In this document: positions 43,301-51,562 of the stretch, one piece after another
Layout: each line of letters opens with the position of its first letter
How positions within the stretch are numbered: position 1 is the first letter of the stretch
Source of the DNA: Lytechinus variegatus
Lineage: Eukaryota > Echinodermata > Echinoidea > Temnopleuroida > Toxopneustidae
Direction of reading: 5' to 3'
Assembly (NCBI RefSeq): GCF_018143015.1
Contig: NC_054747.1
Coordinates: 33,881,733-33,945,732, forward strand
Length of the DNA stretch: 64,000 nucleotides
The notes under the pieces: generated by a model
Told to the model about the DNA's origin: nothing
The model's input: only the letters and a program-made list of their open reading frames with translations
Databases searched by the model: none
Position numbers and translations under genes: made by a program

Positions 43301-46300
43301 ATTAAATCAATATACAACATAGCAAATATTTATTTTTCTGAGGTTACTTTCCACAACCTACTGCTAAAATCTGCTTCATTGAATAAGCTTTTACATGGCA
43401 GTGAATGTGGATTTTTTTTTTTGGGGGGGAGGGGGCTCTTTTGAATGTAGGGGGGTTAATCGCCCCAAGCCTCCAGGTATTTTTCTCCCTGGCTGTCGAG
43501 CTAAAAAAGTCGCCCCGAAGACTGTTTTATAATTGATTTTTCGTCTGCTTTTTTGACATGCGCAAGGTGTGCTACAGGGGTAACTTTATTTTCAACTGCG
43601 TTTTGTCTCTTCACCACCCCCTCCCCCCACCAATATACAGAAAGTAAAAGAAGAAATGTCAGAGTACAGAAAGCTGTTTCCTCCCCAACCCATGTTCATA
43701 GAATGGAAGTGTGGAGATATCAACATCGAGCTGTTAGAGGGCCCGAAGGATAACGAAAAGAAAATTGACGAGGCGGTACGTACTATATTTATTGAAAGCA
43801 AAATTTATGAAACCAGTAAACAGATTAATGGAAGAAACAATTCAATGAAACTCCAACAAATTTTGGGGGAAAAATGAGAGGAAAGTTTTAAAGCACTTGA
43901 ATGTTAAGACCCTAATAGTATGGATGTTCTTCAATTGGCAATGCAACCAAAGTGTGTGATGTCATACCCGTACAACTGCTCTGTTATTTTAGTACATAAA
44001 AAGATGGTGATTATTTTGAAAAATAGATTAAAATGAAAAAATGAATGTAATAAAGCGATATTACAAAATATATGTGCATTAAGAATGCAGAGAAAAGGAT
44101 GATTGGTAGAATTAACGTGCATTATATCATTCGTATGTGTATGCTCAATTTTTACAGTGACCAGGGCTCCGTTACACAAAAATTTGCGATGAATTGCAAA
44201 TATAAAAGAATTGCACCGATTGGTCCTCGGTCAGTATTTTAAACCTAATACGCATGTAACATTGATATTGATTGGTCAATCTTTGTGTTATGTAGCCCAA
44301 ATATTTAGATAGCTCTGGCCATATTGCATCTTTTTTAAGATTTCGTACGACTTCTACAGGTTGGCAGATGTTCCAGTGTGCTGGTAAAAATTGCTCTTTT
44401 TTTCTTTCCATGAATATATTTTGTTGAAGAAGGGTAGCATCAAATAGCATGTAGATGCTATTATTTGATGCTAGGACTTCTAGGATTTGTTCCAATCATC
44501 ATTTAGTCTAATCACCATTTTGTCTTTGACCATTTTGTCTCACAACCAGTTGGTCTAATATCTGCTTCACTTTGCCCAATAAACACTAAGTCTAATTAGA
44601 CCAAATGCTATATGGACTATAAATGGCTATCAGACCAACAGGTTATTAGACGAAACGGTGAGTGGTCGAAATGGCTATTAGACCATGTGGAAATGAGACG
44701 AACTGATGGTAGACCAAATAATAATAATGATAAATAGATTTATAAAGCGCTTTTTGCCTGAGGATACAAAGCACTGCTATTATTACACCGGCTTTAGCTC
44801 GAGCTACCATCACCGGCGCTCAGTGCATGCAAGGAATTATTCCTGCCGGGTACCCATTCACCTCACCTGGGTCGAGTGCAGCACAGTGCGGATAAATTTC
44901 TTGCTGAAGGAAAACATGCTATGGCTGGGATTCGAACCCACAACCCTCTGTTTCAAAGACGAGAGTGAGAACCACTAGACCACGACGCACCCATCGTAGA
45001 CGAGTTGGACATAGGACCAACTGAAAATACACCATCTCTGGTAGTTCTGAAACCAATGTTGATTTTCTCTTTAAAATAGCATATAGATGAACAAGATTTT
45101 CAACGACTTGATAGGAGACAACTCACCTTCGATGTCATGTCATCGGTGACGGACCCAAGTCAGAGGTTCTTTAGATTCAAGTTAAAACAAGACAGGTCAC
45201 TCTCATCTTCTACATTGCTTCGATTCATCTTGCCATATGACGGTACGTAGTGCGTGCTCCATGTCCTGTTTTCAGGGAAGTTCATCCTGACGATGAGTTG
45301 GTTTAAATAGAATCAGAAAATTTAGTGCAAAATTTTGATGATGGTTAGATGGAAATCTGTCTAAGAATAACTTAGTTATGATTTTTTTGTAATGATGCCA
45401 CAGTGGCTTCTCCATATATGTTATAATAATAGTAGTAATAATAATGACGGTATATTTACCCAGGGTAGCCACATCAGTACTGAAAACTGTTCTCCCAGCG
45501 GGCCCTGCTATTATTACCCAGGCTAACCTAGGCTACCTATTCAGGTGAACACAACTTTTTTGGTGTGTGATGTAAATTCTCCAAAGTGTTATTTTCTCTA
45601 AAGATTGAAAGTCAATTTAATTATGCTGGGATATAACATCAGTGGGATCATTTTGTACCCCCTTCTGTAAGAAAAATATTTTTTCTCATCATGCTCAATC
45701 TAAAAAAAAATTGAATTTATATTACATGATAGATGGGGGAACTGCTTGTATATGATGTCACAAATTGGAAATATTTTAAGAGTCATAGTATTCTTTCATG
45801 GATTTTCATGAAGTCTTTACCAATAGTTTTGCTCAAAGTTTTCTACTTTTATTAAACCAACCTGTTGCCAGGGTGAATTTCCTCTATAAGAACTTTAATA
45901 AGACATGATTGATGACTTGTTCTTGGACCAAATAATCTCCAGCAAATATTATATACTATGATACCATTCTATAATAATAATTGTTATTACATTTGTATGG
46001 CGCTTAAAACAGATATTTCCAAGCTTTCGTTTGCTGCCTGTCATAAATTACTGAGGAAAATAATAATGTAATCTTAATAAATGAAGAAAAAAAATGTAAA
46101 GAAACAAAAACTAAGAAGTGCACCTCCATATTGACCAACCCACAAATGATAGAATGGATATATCTAGACATTAAAAAGATGCAGTTCTACCATAAAAATG
46201 CTTGACTGACATCGGACTTATTGAATATCTTCAATGTAATTCTTTCCTTTTTGACTAAAGATCCGGCAACTACAATGGCAGCAGTGTCAGCAAGAGCAAA

Positions 46301-48092
46301 ACCAGCAGCAATGACATCAGCAATAACAACTGCACCAGCAACAGCTTTGACTACAGCATCCACTCCCGCAATGGTAACAGCTGCAGCAACACCTGCAGAG
46401 TAAGTTTGAATAGAAATGCCACCCTGATAATAATAATAGGCATTTATATAGCGCCATCTATCTAGAAATATTCTATTCCGAGGCGCATTGTTTATTATTA
46501 CTACCCCGGCTTTAGCTCAAGCTGCCTTTCAGCGCTCGGTGCATTCAAGAAATTAATCCTTCCGGGCACCCATTCACCTCACCTGGGTTGAGTGCAGCAC
46601 AATGTGGATAAATTTCTTGAAGGAAATTACGCCATGGCTGGGATTCAAACCCACAACCCTCTGTTTCAAAGTCAGAAGACTAATCCACTGGGCCATGACG
46701 CTCAATGCTGATGTTAGGGTGTAATCAAGACGGAGGCTGCAGCTATTTATCTCAAGCCAAATGTAAGAGGTGTCTCTGCTCTGGAGAGATTACGAACAGT
46801 GGTTGTGAAATAATTATTACCTATACCATCTCATGATTTTGTAGCAGCCATTTTATTTTTATCGACTATGATCCAGGACTGATTTTTTTTTTTCGTGTGA
46901 ATAACTGCCACAGGACTTTCATTGATTATAAAGAATCCCATGACTAAAGCTAGATGAGAAGGAATAGACAATGGCTCAGAAGCCAGTGTTAATAGTCTCG
47001 GCAAATTAAATGTATTGCTTACGTTAAGGATTTAGCATAATTGAGTTGCAGGCTCCGCCTAGATTATAGGCTCCCCAGTGCCCTTTTGCACAAGCTACCA
47101 TTATGGTAACTTTTCTATCCAGCGGTAACTAGCATGGAATCCTTGATTCTGATTGGCTGTTGTTCATTGTTACCATGGTAGTTACCACTGTATGTTAGTT
47201 ACCATAATTGTAACTTTTATGCAACAGGGCCCTTGTTTCGAATCAGAATCAATATTTCATCCATTCTTCTTTCAAAATGGTCTATTCTTTATTAGCTCAC
47301 AGAGGTACAGTATGTCTATTCAAAAGACATACTATATTAGTTATTGTTCATGGACAGGTACTAGTGATTACAGTATAAAATGAGCCCAGGGGACCACTAA
47401 TCTATATGGCTGTACACACTCGTGACCACAGGTTTTTTAAACCCACCCTAAACAAGTTTTATCCATTGATCAAATAATACCCTTTTCAAGTATTTTCAAG
47501 AGCATTTTTGACAATTTTGCCCTGTAAACATTTATAACCCCACAACCATACCCTTTTGGCATTTTTGACACCCTAAATGTGTCATGCGCATGATGTGCCA
47601 TGAACAGCAAAAAGTACCCTTCTTACACGTTTCTTTGGTTGTGCGCTTGTGTACAGCAATATAGTTGAGTGCCCCCCCCCTGGGAAAATGAGTTGATGAA
47701 TTGAGCCTGGAATGTTAGATGTGTGTAACATCTTTCTCTTCGTAATTAAACCTCAACTTTAAATCAAACCAGATTTCAGAATACGAGCCTTTGTAATGTC
47801 TTTAAAGCCAAAATACGTATCATCCTTTCATAGGTCTGATCTGAAAGCGGACGCAATACTGGACAGACTAGCCAAATACGTACCTGTTGATGCCTACACA
47901 ACGTTGTGTATCCACCTCGGTATTGGGTTCAACGAAGCTGAAGGAATCGCAGATAGGTTCAACAGAGACTACCAAAGAGCTATGAGGTACTGCTTTGCCC
48001 AGTGGAAAACAAAAACAGGTGGTGATATGGAAGAACTCAAAGATATACTTCAAGAGGCCGAGATTGGGGATTTAGTGAAGTATATACACTGA
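31207..48092 (+). CDS. Partial-ZU5/UPA/death-domain protein with BCL-2-like (BH4, BH3) N-terminus, nine exons
   Basis: Joining 31207-31330, 34598-34673, 40070-40497, 40956-41159, 42875-43116, 43641-43775, 45080-45242, 46261-46399 and 47834-48092 gives exactly 590 codons, with phase kept at all eight junctions. Seen: BH4-like 25-41; BH3-like VSLALRQLGDEHE (71-83); a hydrophobic, possibly DED-like region (about 104-187) ending in a basic RRREERR stretch; second half of a ZU5 domain (about 210-310); UPA domain (about 310-457); Ala/Thr-rich linker (458-503); death domain (504-589). ZU5-UPA-death is the module of UNC5, UNC5CL, PIDD and ankyrins, used in apoptotic and inflammatory signalling. No LRR, Ig or ankyrin repeats are present, so it is none of these; I do not recognise a named orthologue. 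A cytosolic or membrane-tethered adaptor is inferred. Confidence 0.85.
31372..31672. mobile_element. Fold-back MITE in intron 1 of the death-domain gene
   Basis: From AGGCCCGAAATCTGAACTCGG...TTAAACCCTGG at the left to AAACCTGACTTCAGAATATGGGCC at the right. Same family as 9745-10036. Confidence 0.65.
32739..32922 (-). repeat. Penelope terminal repeat (downstream copy) with hammerhead-like fold
   Basis: Inverted copy of 34261-34444, almost identical. On the minus strand it starts GTGTCACTTGATAAAGAG and contains the same hammerhead-like sequence as the other copy. It lies in the orientation of the element's coding strand. Confidence 0.85.
33105..33632 (-). pseudogene. Penelope-like element GIY-YIG endonuclease domain
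   Basis: The minus-strand frame begins at the insertion border and ends at the stop 33105-33107. It shows VVYNIPCQGCDGSYIGETAR, where GVVYNI...SYIG is the GIY-YIG signature, then RISEHKRDV and an AEHAWEKQHHPDW stretch, both typical of PLE endonucleases. The C-terminus is Arg/Pro/Ser-rich. The open ATG is not the original start: the frame continues from the RT part beyond the nested insertion. Confidence 0.85.
33633..33829. mobile_element. 197-bp insertion inside the Penelope ORF
   Basis: The ends CAGGCCTGCCAAC and GTTGGTAGGCCTG are inverted, and AAGTTG is duplicated on both sides (33627-33632 and 33830-33835). The interior carries ACTCCTTTTT and ACTCCTATTTTG repeats. A relative with CTGCCAAG...GTTGGCAG ends and similar short internal repeats lies at about 49105-49320. 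Confidence 0.75.
33836..34255 (-). pseudogene. Penelope-like reverse transcriptase, C-terminal fragment
   Basis: The minus-strand translation gives the late RT/thumb region: an FTLETEQGGKLAFLDTLV-like segment, a YRPIHT segment, then LFDRAARII, and ALYSNGYPRRFIK, all recognisable features of PLE reverse transcriptases. Catalytic RT motifs are absent because of 5' truncation. The frame appears broken in places. Confidence 0.75.
34261..34324 (+). ncRNA. Hammerhead-ribozyme-like motif in Penelope terminal repeat
   Basis: Three helices meet at a hammerhead-type core. Stem I: GTGTCAC (34261-34267) with GTGAACAC (34317-34324, one bulged A). Stem II: GAGT (34276-34279) with ACTC (34289-34292), followed by the invariant GAAA (34293-34296). 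Stem III: AGCT (34296-34299) with AGCT (34312-34315); A34316 would be the cleavage-site base. The 5' core reads TTGATAA(A) instead of the canonical CTGATGA, so activity is doubtful. Type I hammerhead motifs in PLE terminal repeats are established knowledge. An identical copy is on the minus strand at 32859-32922. Confidence 0.55.
34261..34444 (+). repeat. Penelope terminal repeat (upstream inverted copy)
   Basis: 184 bp, inverted copy of 32739-32922. It opens with the hammerhead-like fold (34261-34324), then two ~42-bp units beginning AGTGAACACTTTTTGCGAGAG, then TAGATTGCGAGACAAATGAATACCCTC up to the target duplication. Confidence 0.85.
34598..34673 (+). CDS. Death-domain gene exon 2
   Basis: Residues 42-66 (DDGTLEEGSDTSQALAVDQG and on), an acidic spacer between the BH4-like and BH3-like motifs, the place of the flexible loop between helices 1 and 2 in BCL-2 proteins. 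Acceptor TCTTTTCAG; donor CAAGA|GTAAAT, phase 2. Confidence 0.75.
34705..37590. mobile_element. 2.9-kb TTAA-flanked non-autonomous element with repeated GCGTAACGGACATGAC
   Basis: TTAA at 34701-34704; TCAA (a decayed TTAA) at 37591-37594. The inverted ends are AGGGGGAAGTTCATC...AAGTTGG and, from the right, AGGGAAAGTTCACAC...AAGTTGG. No transposase or other ORF is recognisable. Inside are eight copies of the 16-mer GCGTAACGGACATGAC. It occupies much of intron 2 of the death-domain gene. Confidence 0.75.
34821..36982. repeat. Eight dispersed copies of the 16-mer GCGTAACGGACATGAC
   Basis: Direct copies at 34821, 34998, 35186, 35209, 35556 and 36967 (the last begins ACG); inverted copies at 36795 and 36816. 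Several are followed by AC. They sit in otherwise unrelated AT-rich sequence and are identical over 15-16 bases, so the motif itself has been conserved or homogenised. Confidence 0.95.
38085..38450. mobile_element. Fold-back repeat built from TTTGGTCTAAT / ATTAGACCAAA phrases
   Basis: The left half is full of GGTCTA-type phrases (CATTTGGTCTAC twice; TTAGTCTAATTG; CATTTAGTC), the right half of the complement (ATTAGACCAAGTGG; TTAGACAAACTGG; GAGACCAAACTGG). The two halves can pair. Same family as 44495-45030. Confidence 0.65.
39347..39486. repeat. Near-perfect 140-bp hairpin in intron 2 of the death-domain gene
   Basis: AATATTGACTGGC at the left pairs with GCCAGTCAATATT at the right. Inside, GGGGAACATCAAATATATTGCC pairs exactly with its complement at 39443-39464, and further in AATCATATTGGCCC pairs with GGGCAATATGG. 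The apex is GTCTTTAGAC, itself a palindrome. Confidence 0.85.
40070..40497 (+). CDS. Death-domain gene exon 3 (BH3-like motif and hydrophobic region)
   Basis: Residues 67-209. It begins ELARV and then VSLALRQLGDEHE, which matches position for position the BAX BH3 core LSECLKRIGDELD (identical S, L, G, D, E; conservative V/L, R/K, L/I, E/D; His replaces the last hydrophobic). Residues 112-175 have a helix pattern (VEDVGLLMYLYYRY; LDDLIDRFASI; STENFLLLFLVKVL) reminiscent of a death-effector domain. There is no NWGR (BH1). Residues 172-187 are hydrophobic and followed by RRREERR. Acceptor TTTTATCAG; donor TATTG|GTGAGT, phase 1. Confidence 0.8.
40590..40805 (+). repeat. (GAT)n trinucleotide array in intron 3
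   Basis: About 215 bp of GATGAT repeats with occasional GGT and AAT variants. The Met/Asp- and Ile-rich ORFs on the two strands are products of the repeat. Confidence 0.95.
40956..41159 (+). CDS. Death-domain gene exon 4 (ZU5, second half)
   Basis: Residues 210-277. ELVLQENEAIISSGVKFSPS followed by GAKLSKPLKVTLDH fits the later ZU5 strands (pattern ...V.cGP.G..F.kPV.L.lpH in ankyrin, UNC5 and PIDD). The earlier GG.L......v.i.iP.GA strands are missing from this protein. Acceptor TCTTTCAG; donor AATG|GTAAAT, phase 1. Confidence 0.85.
41515..42615 (+). mobile_element. CTCACCTGC-ended element with internal ~190-bp units carrying DR1 motifs
   Basis: Ends TTTTTGTCTCACCTGC at the left and GCAGGTGAGACGGCCAGAGG at the right. 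A GC-rich block (GGCGCCGCTTTTCCGACGGC) is followed by about five diverged ~190-bp units. Each has the phrases CATAACTT.GAAA, CATGAAACTTGGACATA, AGTATCACTGAACATCCTG and AGGTCAAAGGTCA. No ORF. A shorter inverted copy lies at 58798-59586. Confidence 0.85.
42875..43116 (+). CDS. Death-domain gene exon 5 (end of ZU5, start of UPA)
   Basis: Residues 278-358. CEVRTKDLDFFVDHFSEWWIV is the final ZU5 strand region with its hallmark hFS motif. It is followed by RYFIGKRINCTPFF and the first UPA strand HIMILCLYDDLTEVIK, comparable with the v.vycl.Dt...lqevv pattern of UPA domains. Acceptor GCTTGTAG; donor AAG|GTAATG, phase 0. Confidence 0.87.
43641..43775 (+). CDS. Death-domain gene exon 6 (UPA, middle)
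   Basis: Residues 359-403: KVKEEMSEYRKLFPPQPMFI then EWKCGDINIELLEG, matching the helix-strand-strand part of UPA. Acceptor AATATACAG; donor GAGGCG|GTACGT, phase 0. Confidence 0.85.
44495..45030. mobile_element. GGTCTAAT-phrase fold-back element interrupted by a SINE
   Basis: The left part has CATTTAGTCTAATCACC and CCATTTTGTCT; the right part has TTAGACGAAACGG and TTAGACCATGTGG. After the SINE at 44712-44995 the phrases resume (GTAGACGAGTTGG; ATAGGACCAACTG). Same family as 38085-38450. Confidence 0.65.
44712..44995 (-). mobile_element. tRNA-derived SINE (minus strand) in intron 6
   Basis: Read on the minus strand it begins GTGCGTCGTGGTCTAGTGG (A box) and has GGGTTCGAATCCC (B box, about 44930-44942). 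The body has CCCAGGTGAGGTGAATGGG and the tail AAAGCGC then TATTATTAT. Close relative of 46424-46708. Confidence 0.85.
45080..45242 (+). CDS. Death-domain gene exon 7 (UPA, end)
   Basis: Residues 404-457: HIDEQDFQRLDRRQLTFDVM, then SSVTDPSQRFFRFKLKQD and LLRFILPYD, closing strands of the UPA domain. Acceptor TTAAAATAG; donor ATGACG|GTACGT, phase 1. Confidence 0.85.
45275..45895. mobile_element. Degraded TTAA-type MITE with embedded SINE-tail sequence
   Basis: The left end AGGGAAGTTCATCCTGACGATGAGTTGG and the right end CCAACCTGTTGCCAGGGTGAATTTCCTCT are inverted relatives of the 6210-6706 and 34705-37590 ends. A block with TTTACCCAGGGTAGCCAC (45445-45540) is similar to sequence near 265-320. 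Confidence 0.6.
46261..46399 (+). CDS. Death-domain gene exon 8 (Ala/Thr-rich linker)
   Basis: Residues 458-503, almost wholly Ala, Thr, Pro, Ser, Val and Met (for example AVSARAKPAAMTSAITTAPA). A flexible linker between UPA and the death domain. Coding status rests on phase matching on both sides and good splice sites (GACTAAAG; GCAGA|GTAAGT), not on domain identity. Confidence 0.7.
46424..46708 (-). mobile_element. tRNA-derived SINE (minus strand) in intron 8
   Basis: On the minus strand it starts near GAGCGTCATGGCCCAGTGG and has GGGTTTGAATCCC (B box). The body matches 44712-44995 (CCCAGGTGAGGTGAATGGG), ending in TATTATTATCAGG with an AAATGCCTATTATTAT tail. Confidence 0.8.
47062..47235. 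mobile_element. Fold-back MITE (TTGATTCTGATTGGCTG type) in intron 8
   Basis: The left arm GCTACCATTATGGTAACTTTTC and the right arm TAGTTACCATAATTGTAACTTTTATGCAAC are partly inverted. The centre is TTGATTCTGATTGGCTGTTG. It ends GGGCCC. Same family as 13722-13876. Confidence 0.65.
47834..48092 (+). CDS. Death-domain gene exon 9 (death domain, stop)
   Basis: Residues 504-589. LDRLAKYVPVDAYTTLCIHL and then LGIGFNEAEGIA, RAMRYCFAQWKTKTGGDMEE and LKDILQEAEIGDLVKYI follow the death-domain pattern (LA..LG, W in helix 4-5, L.d.L...g..dL...i). The Trp usual in helix 1-2 is Tyr here. Acceptor CTTTCATAG; stop TGA at 48090-48092. The last ~115 bp of this exon are the first copy of the downstream tandem array. 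Confidence 0.9.
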
Positions 48093-49000
48093 TGGTACAT
48101 GGTTTCAACCGATGCAACAGTGTCAATTGGTGCAACATGCCTTGACCACCAGAGTACTACAAGGTACAGCTGTGCACAGTGGAGGACAAAAACCAATAAT
48201 GAAGTGGAAGTGGAGGAACTCAAAGATAAACTTCAAGAGGTTGAGATTGGGGATTTAGTGAGGTATATATACCGATGGTACAAAGGTTTCAAGCGGTGCA
48301 AAATGCAGGGACCCGCAGAGGACTGAGTTACTGCTTTGCACAGTGGAAGACGAAACAACGTTGTGATATAGAAGAGCTCTAAGACATGTTCTTCAATAGG
48401 CTGACATTGGGGATTGAGTGAGGTATATATACTGATGGTACAAAGGTTTCAAGCGGTGCAACAGTGTCAATTGGTGCAACATGCAGTGACCCTCAGAGAA
48501 CTATGAGGTACTGCTTTGCATAGTGAAATACAAAAGCCAGTTACGATATAGAAGAGCTAAAAGTTATACTTCGAGGCTGAGATTGGGGATTTAGTCAAGT
48601 ATACATACTTATGGTGCTTCAAGCAGCACATCGGTGTCAGCTGGTGCAACATGCAGGTAATCCCGGAGAGCTACAAGCTACAGCTTTGCACAGTAGAAGA
48701 CAAATAAGCGGTTGTGATATAGAAAAGCTCAAAGACATATTTCAAGAGGCTGATATTGGGAATGTAGTGAGGTATATACACTGATGATGCTTGTGGTTTC
48801 AACCGTTGTCATGTTAAGGTGAAAAAAAAACTACTGAGATTATATTTGGTACAATGGTTACAGTGAAAGACAAAAACCAGTCGCGATATGGAAGAGCTCA
48901 TAGTTATACTTCAAGAGGCTGAGAATGTAAAATGAATGGATGTATAATGAAGGAATCGTCGAGTTTACATGTATACACTGATGGTGCAGTGGTCCCAGTC
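47975..49000 (+). repeat. Tandem array of ~170-180-bp units derived from the death-domain terminal exon
   Basis: The end of the death-domain exon plus its first 3' UTR is repeated about six times. Aligned on the AGTGG of the CAGTGG motif, copies fall at 48001 (functional), 48178, 48342, 48522, 48692 and 48862, spacings 177, 164, 180, 170 and 170. Shared phrases: CTGCTTTGC.CAGTGGAA, GAAGAGCTCAAAGA, CTTCAAGAGGCTGAGATTGG, GGTATATA.ACTGATGGT, CAATTGGTGCAACATGC. Similarity falls off towards the right. Confidence 0.9.
48099..48326 (+). pseudogene. Second copy of the death-domain C-terminus (open frame)
   Basis: The first duplicated unit still reads as protein: TTRYSCAQWRTKTNNEVEVE then ELKDKLQEVEIGDLVRYIY, aligned with MRYCFAQWKTKTGGDMEELK and so on in the true exon. 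A two-codon insertion (VE) keeps the frame. It lacks an obvious splice acceptor and helices 1-3, so it is probably untranslated 3' UTR. Later copies carry stops and frameshifts. Confidence 0.7.
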
Positions 49001-49104
49001 TGTGTCATTGGAAAAAGTGGACTAAATGTCTGTTTAGAATATTTCATATAGTACAGCATGTATGATGGAAGATTCATAGAGATAATAAGTGCTGATGGTG
49101 CAAA

Positions 49105-49320
49105 CAGAGCTGCCAAGAAGTACTGATTTTCAGTATTTAGTACTGAAGAGTACTGAGAAGAATACTGTTAGTTTCTTGTTAAATACTGATTTCTAAAGTG
49201 AGTCAGCTGTATGTGTGGTCCTATGGTATTTTTTTAAAATACCGATTTCCTCACTGAAATACTGATTTTCAGCTTCGAAAATACTGAAATGTTCTTTTTC
49301 TGGTTGGCAGCTCTGTGCAA
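49105..49320. mobile_element. Small inverted-repeat element with TACTGA phrases
   Basis: From AGAGCTGCCAAGAAGTACTG to CTGGTTGGCAGCTCT. The interior repeats TACTGA(T/A) phrases. Resembles the insertion in the Penelope ORF (33633-33829) in its ends and layout. Confidence 0.6.
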
Positions 49321-51379
49321 ATATTTTGATGGGTGGAGCGTGCAGAGATTTGATTTTGATTTAATGAGGAATTTAACATAAATGCCTTTAACAAGGAGAT
49401 GGATGTGTTTACATCTTAATTATTTTGAACTTTCTGAAAAAAATCAGTACTTCAAGCCTTTAAACTATAAATAATGTAGGTTTGTATGTTTGATTAAGGA
49501 TGTAGATGCCTTTTTAATCTGAAATTCAACATGTACTTATCTATGTGCCTTGTCTTAGAAAGGGTTATTTTATATTCAAAATGCAAATTTTAATGTACAC
49601 AGTAAATAATATTTTTACATTCGTCATTTTCTCTTCATGACCAACTGCTCCAATTATCTTGGTATAAGAATTTTGTTAAATGATATGAATACATGTATCA
49701 ATATCAGAATCCCGGAAAGCACCACTTAAATGTACACACAAGAGATTTATAGATAACTCTACCAAAGCCTAATTATTGGCTTACAAACACCAGCAAATAG
49801 AGAATACTAAATAAACCAATAATGTGTAATTATCAAATATTTATTAATGTGATAGATTGATGTTTTATGAAACAAGTATATTGTGGTATCCTTTGCAATA
49901 CACCAAGAGATTGAGTAATGATGTATAAAACAGCCCAATAGTATGATATTTATTTTTAAGTATGGTATTTATTTATAGAAATAATCATGTGACACATAAT
50001 TAGCCAAACTGTGAATATAACCATATAAATCATGAAAACACTAATTATAATTGTACTTAAAGATGAATAAACACTGATTTCACGAGAAAGTGTGTGAAAC
50101 CAAGCTTGTCACTATATCATCGAGGATCTAGATGTGGTAAAGTTACATAAACTGAACATTGTGAAATCTTGAAATCTATGCTGAAAAATGTTCACACTGA
50201 AGATCACTTACACAGATAAGCGCACATGGAACAGTGTATTATTATTGCTTTGAATGTCGGCCCGACGCTTGACCAAACTCCCATGCTTATTTGCTAATTT
50301 CTCAGCAATTACACAATTTCTTCCAGAATCCTTTGGCAAATATTTTTCATTTATACAGACAGACACTTTGGTGGTCATTTCATTGGATTCTGTACGAACT
50401 CATTTTGAAATAGTTACAACTGGAATTTATCTTTAATGATTTAACATCCTGCAATTGTTTTATGAGTTAATTGCCAAAATTAAGTGTTGTTTCTTCTTGA
50501 CTTTATGATGGCTCTAGAAAGAACTGTATTTTTGTTGACATGTTGTTCAAACATCACAAGTCAGTGGGCCATCCACGAGTGATAATGGCCAGTCAAGCTG
50601 CTTTTGGCGCTAAGAGTCCAGTGGTCTGGTACCAATGCAAAGCGGCTTTTGCGCCTAGTGTCACCAATAAGGTACCTAGTGACGTGCAGTGGCTCGAACT
50701 GCCCCCAACTGGCATATGGTGGCGCCAAAAATTTAACGAGATGTTTGAAATTTTTGTCACGCCAAATTCAATTTTTTACTAAATTTTTGTCACGCCAATT
50801 TCAAGATTTGTCGCTGTTACGCGCCAGTTAGGAGGCAGTATGAGCAACTGCACGCAACTAGGCACCTTATTGGTAACACAAGGCTCCACAGCTGCTTTGC
50901 ATTAGCACAAACTGGCGCTAGCACAGTGGACTCCTAGTACTAGGCACCTCATAAATTTTCCTTTCCATTGCACATTTCCCCATTTACAGCTTATCTACCT
51001 ATTGGTGCCAGGGTTCTCAACTACATGTGAATATTATTATTTAGATTCCAGATATGAAAAGACTTGTTTTTCCAAAAAAAAGCTAGTTGTCTAAATTTTG
51101 AATTTATAGCCCAAAATGAATAATATGCCAATTTACAGAGAACCTGCTTGGGCATGTAACAGGCATCGCACAAAAGTTTCATTCAATTCCAATCAAACAT
51201 ACGTCTCAAATTGATTAAATTCAAATTTGAAATTGTTTCGTTTTCAGTTGAGACTCATCTTTCTTACAACATCCCATGATGCTAGTTACTTGGACTCATC
51301 CTTGACTTGTAATCAAACATTAAGTTCCTTTTACGCCCCATTAGTTCAGGTTTTGAAGTGGATGATCACATATCTCCTG
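49321..51379. other. Intergenic region between convergent death-domain gene and OXSM
   Basis: AT-rich, no supported exon. AATAAA hexamers at about 49810 and 50066 could end the death-domain transcript. 50070-50435 is a dispersed repeat shared with OXSM intron 5. A stretch with repeated TGGCGC and GTCACGCCAA phrases lies at 50600-50930. Confidence 0.5.
50070..50435. repeat. Dispersed ~365-bp repeat, copy A
   Basis: About 88-90% like 58228-58605 by eye over the whole length, same orientation. Shared phrases: GTGAAATCTTGAAATCTA, CACAGATAAGCGCAC, CAGTGTATTATTATTGCTTTG, ACACTTTGGTGGTCATTTCATTGG. Neither has conserved coding potential. Confidence 0.9.
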
Positions 51380-51562
51380 TCACGATACACTTCCTATACA
51401 CAGGCAGGCGTTGGTACCACCGAACCCAAATGAGTTGGTCAGGGCGACCCGTCGCGTTGACCCGACCCCTGTCGTTTCCCACGGTTGTGAGGTGAGGGGG
51501 ACATAGTTGAGGTCAAACTCTGGGGTCATTGAAGTTAGGTTGATCGTAGGTGGGAGTTGCGC
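51380..51562 (-). CDS. OXSM: OXSM last exon
   Basis: [20 protein letters not shown] through [19 protein letters not shown] to stop TGA (51382-51380). Matches the human C-terminus, including the glycine-rich FGFGGTN loop. The acceptor is TTGCTCCAG on the minus strand; phase 0. Confidence 0.96.
   Translation of the reverse strand, partial: AQLPPTINLTSMTPEFDLNYVPLTSQPWETTGVGSTRRVALTNSFGFGGTNACLCIGSVS

Noticed and set aside
31207..48092. Assignment to UNC5, PIDD1 or ankyrin
   Set aside because: No Ig, thrombospondin, LRR or ankyrin repeats, and ZU5 is partial; only the ZU5-UPA-death module is shared.
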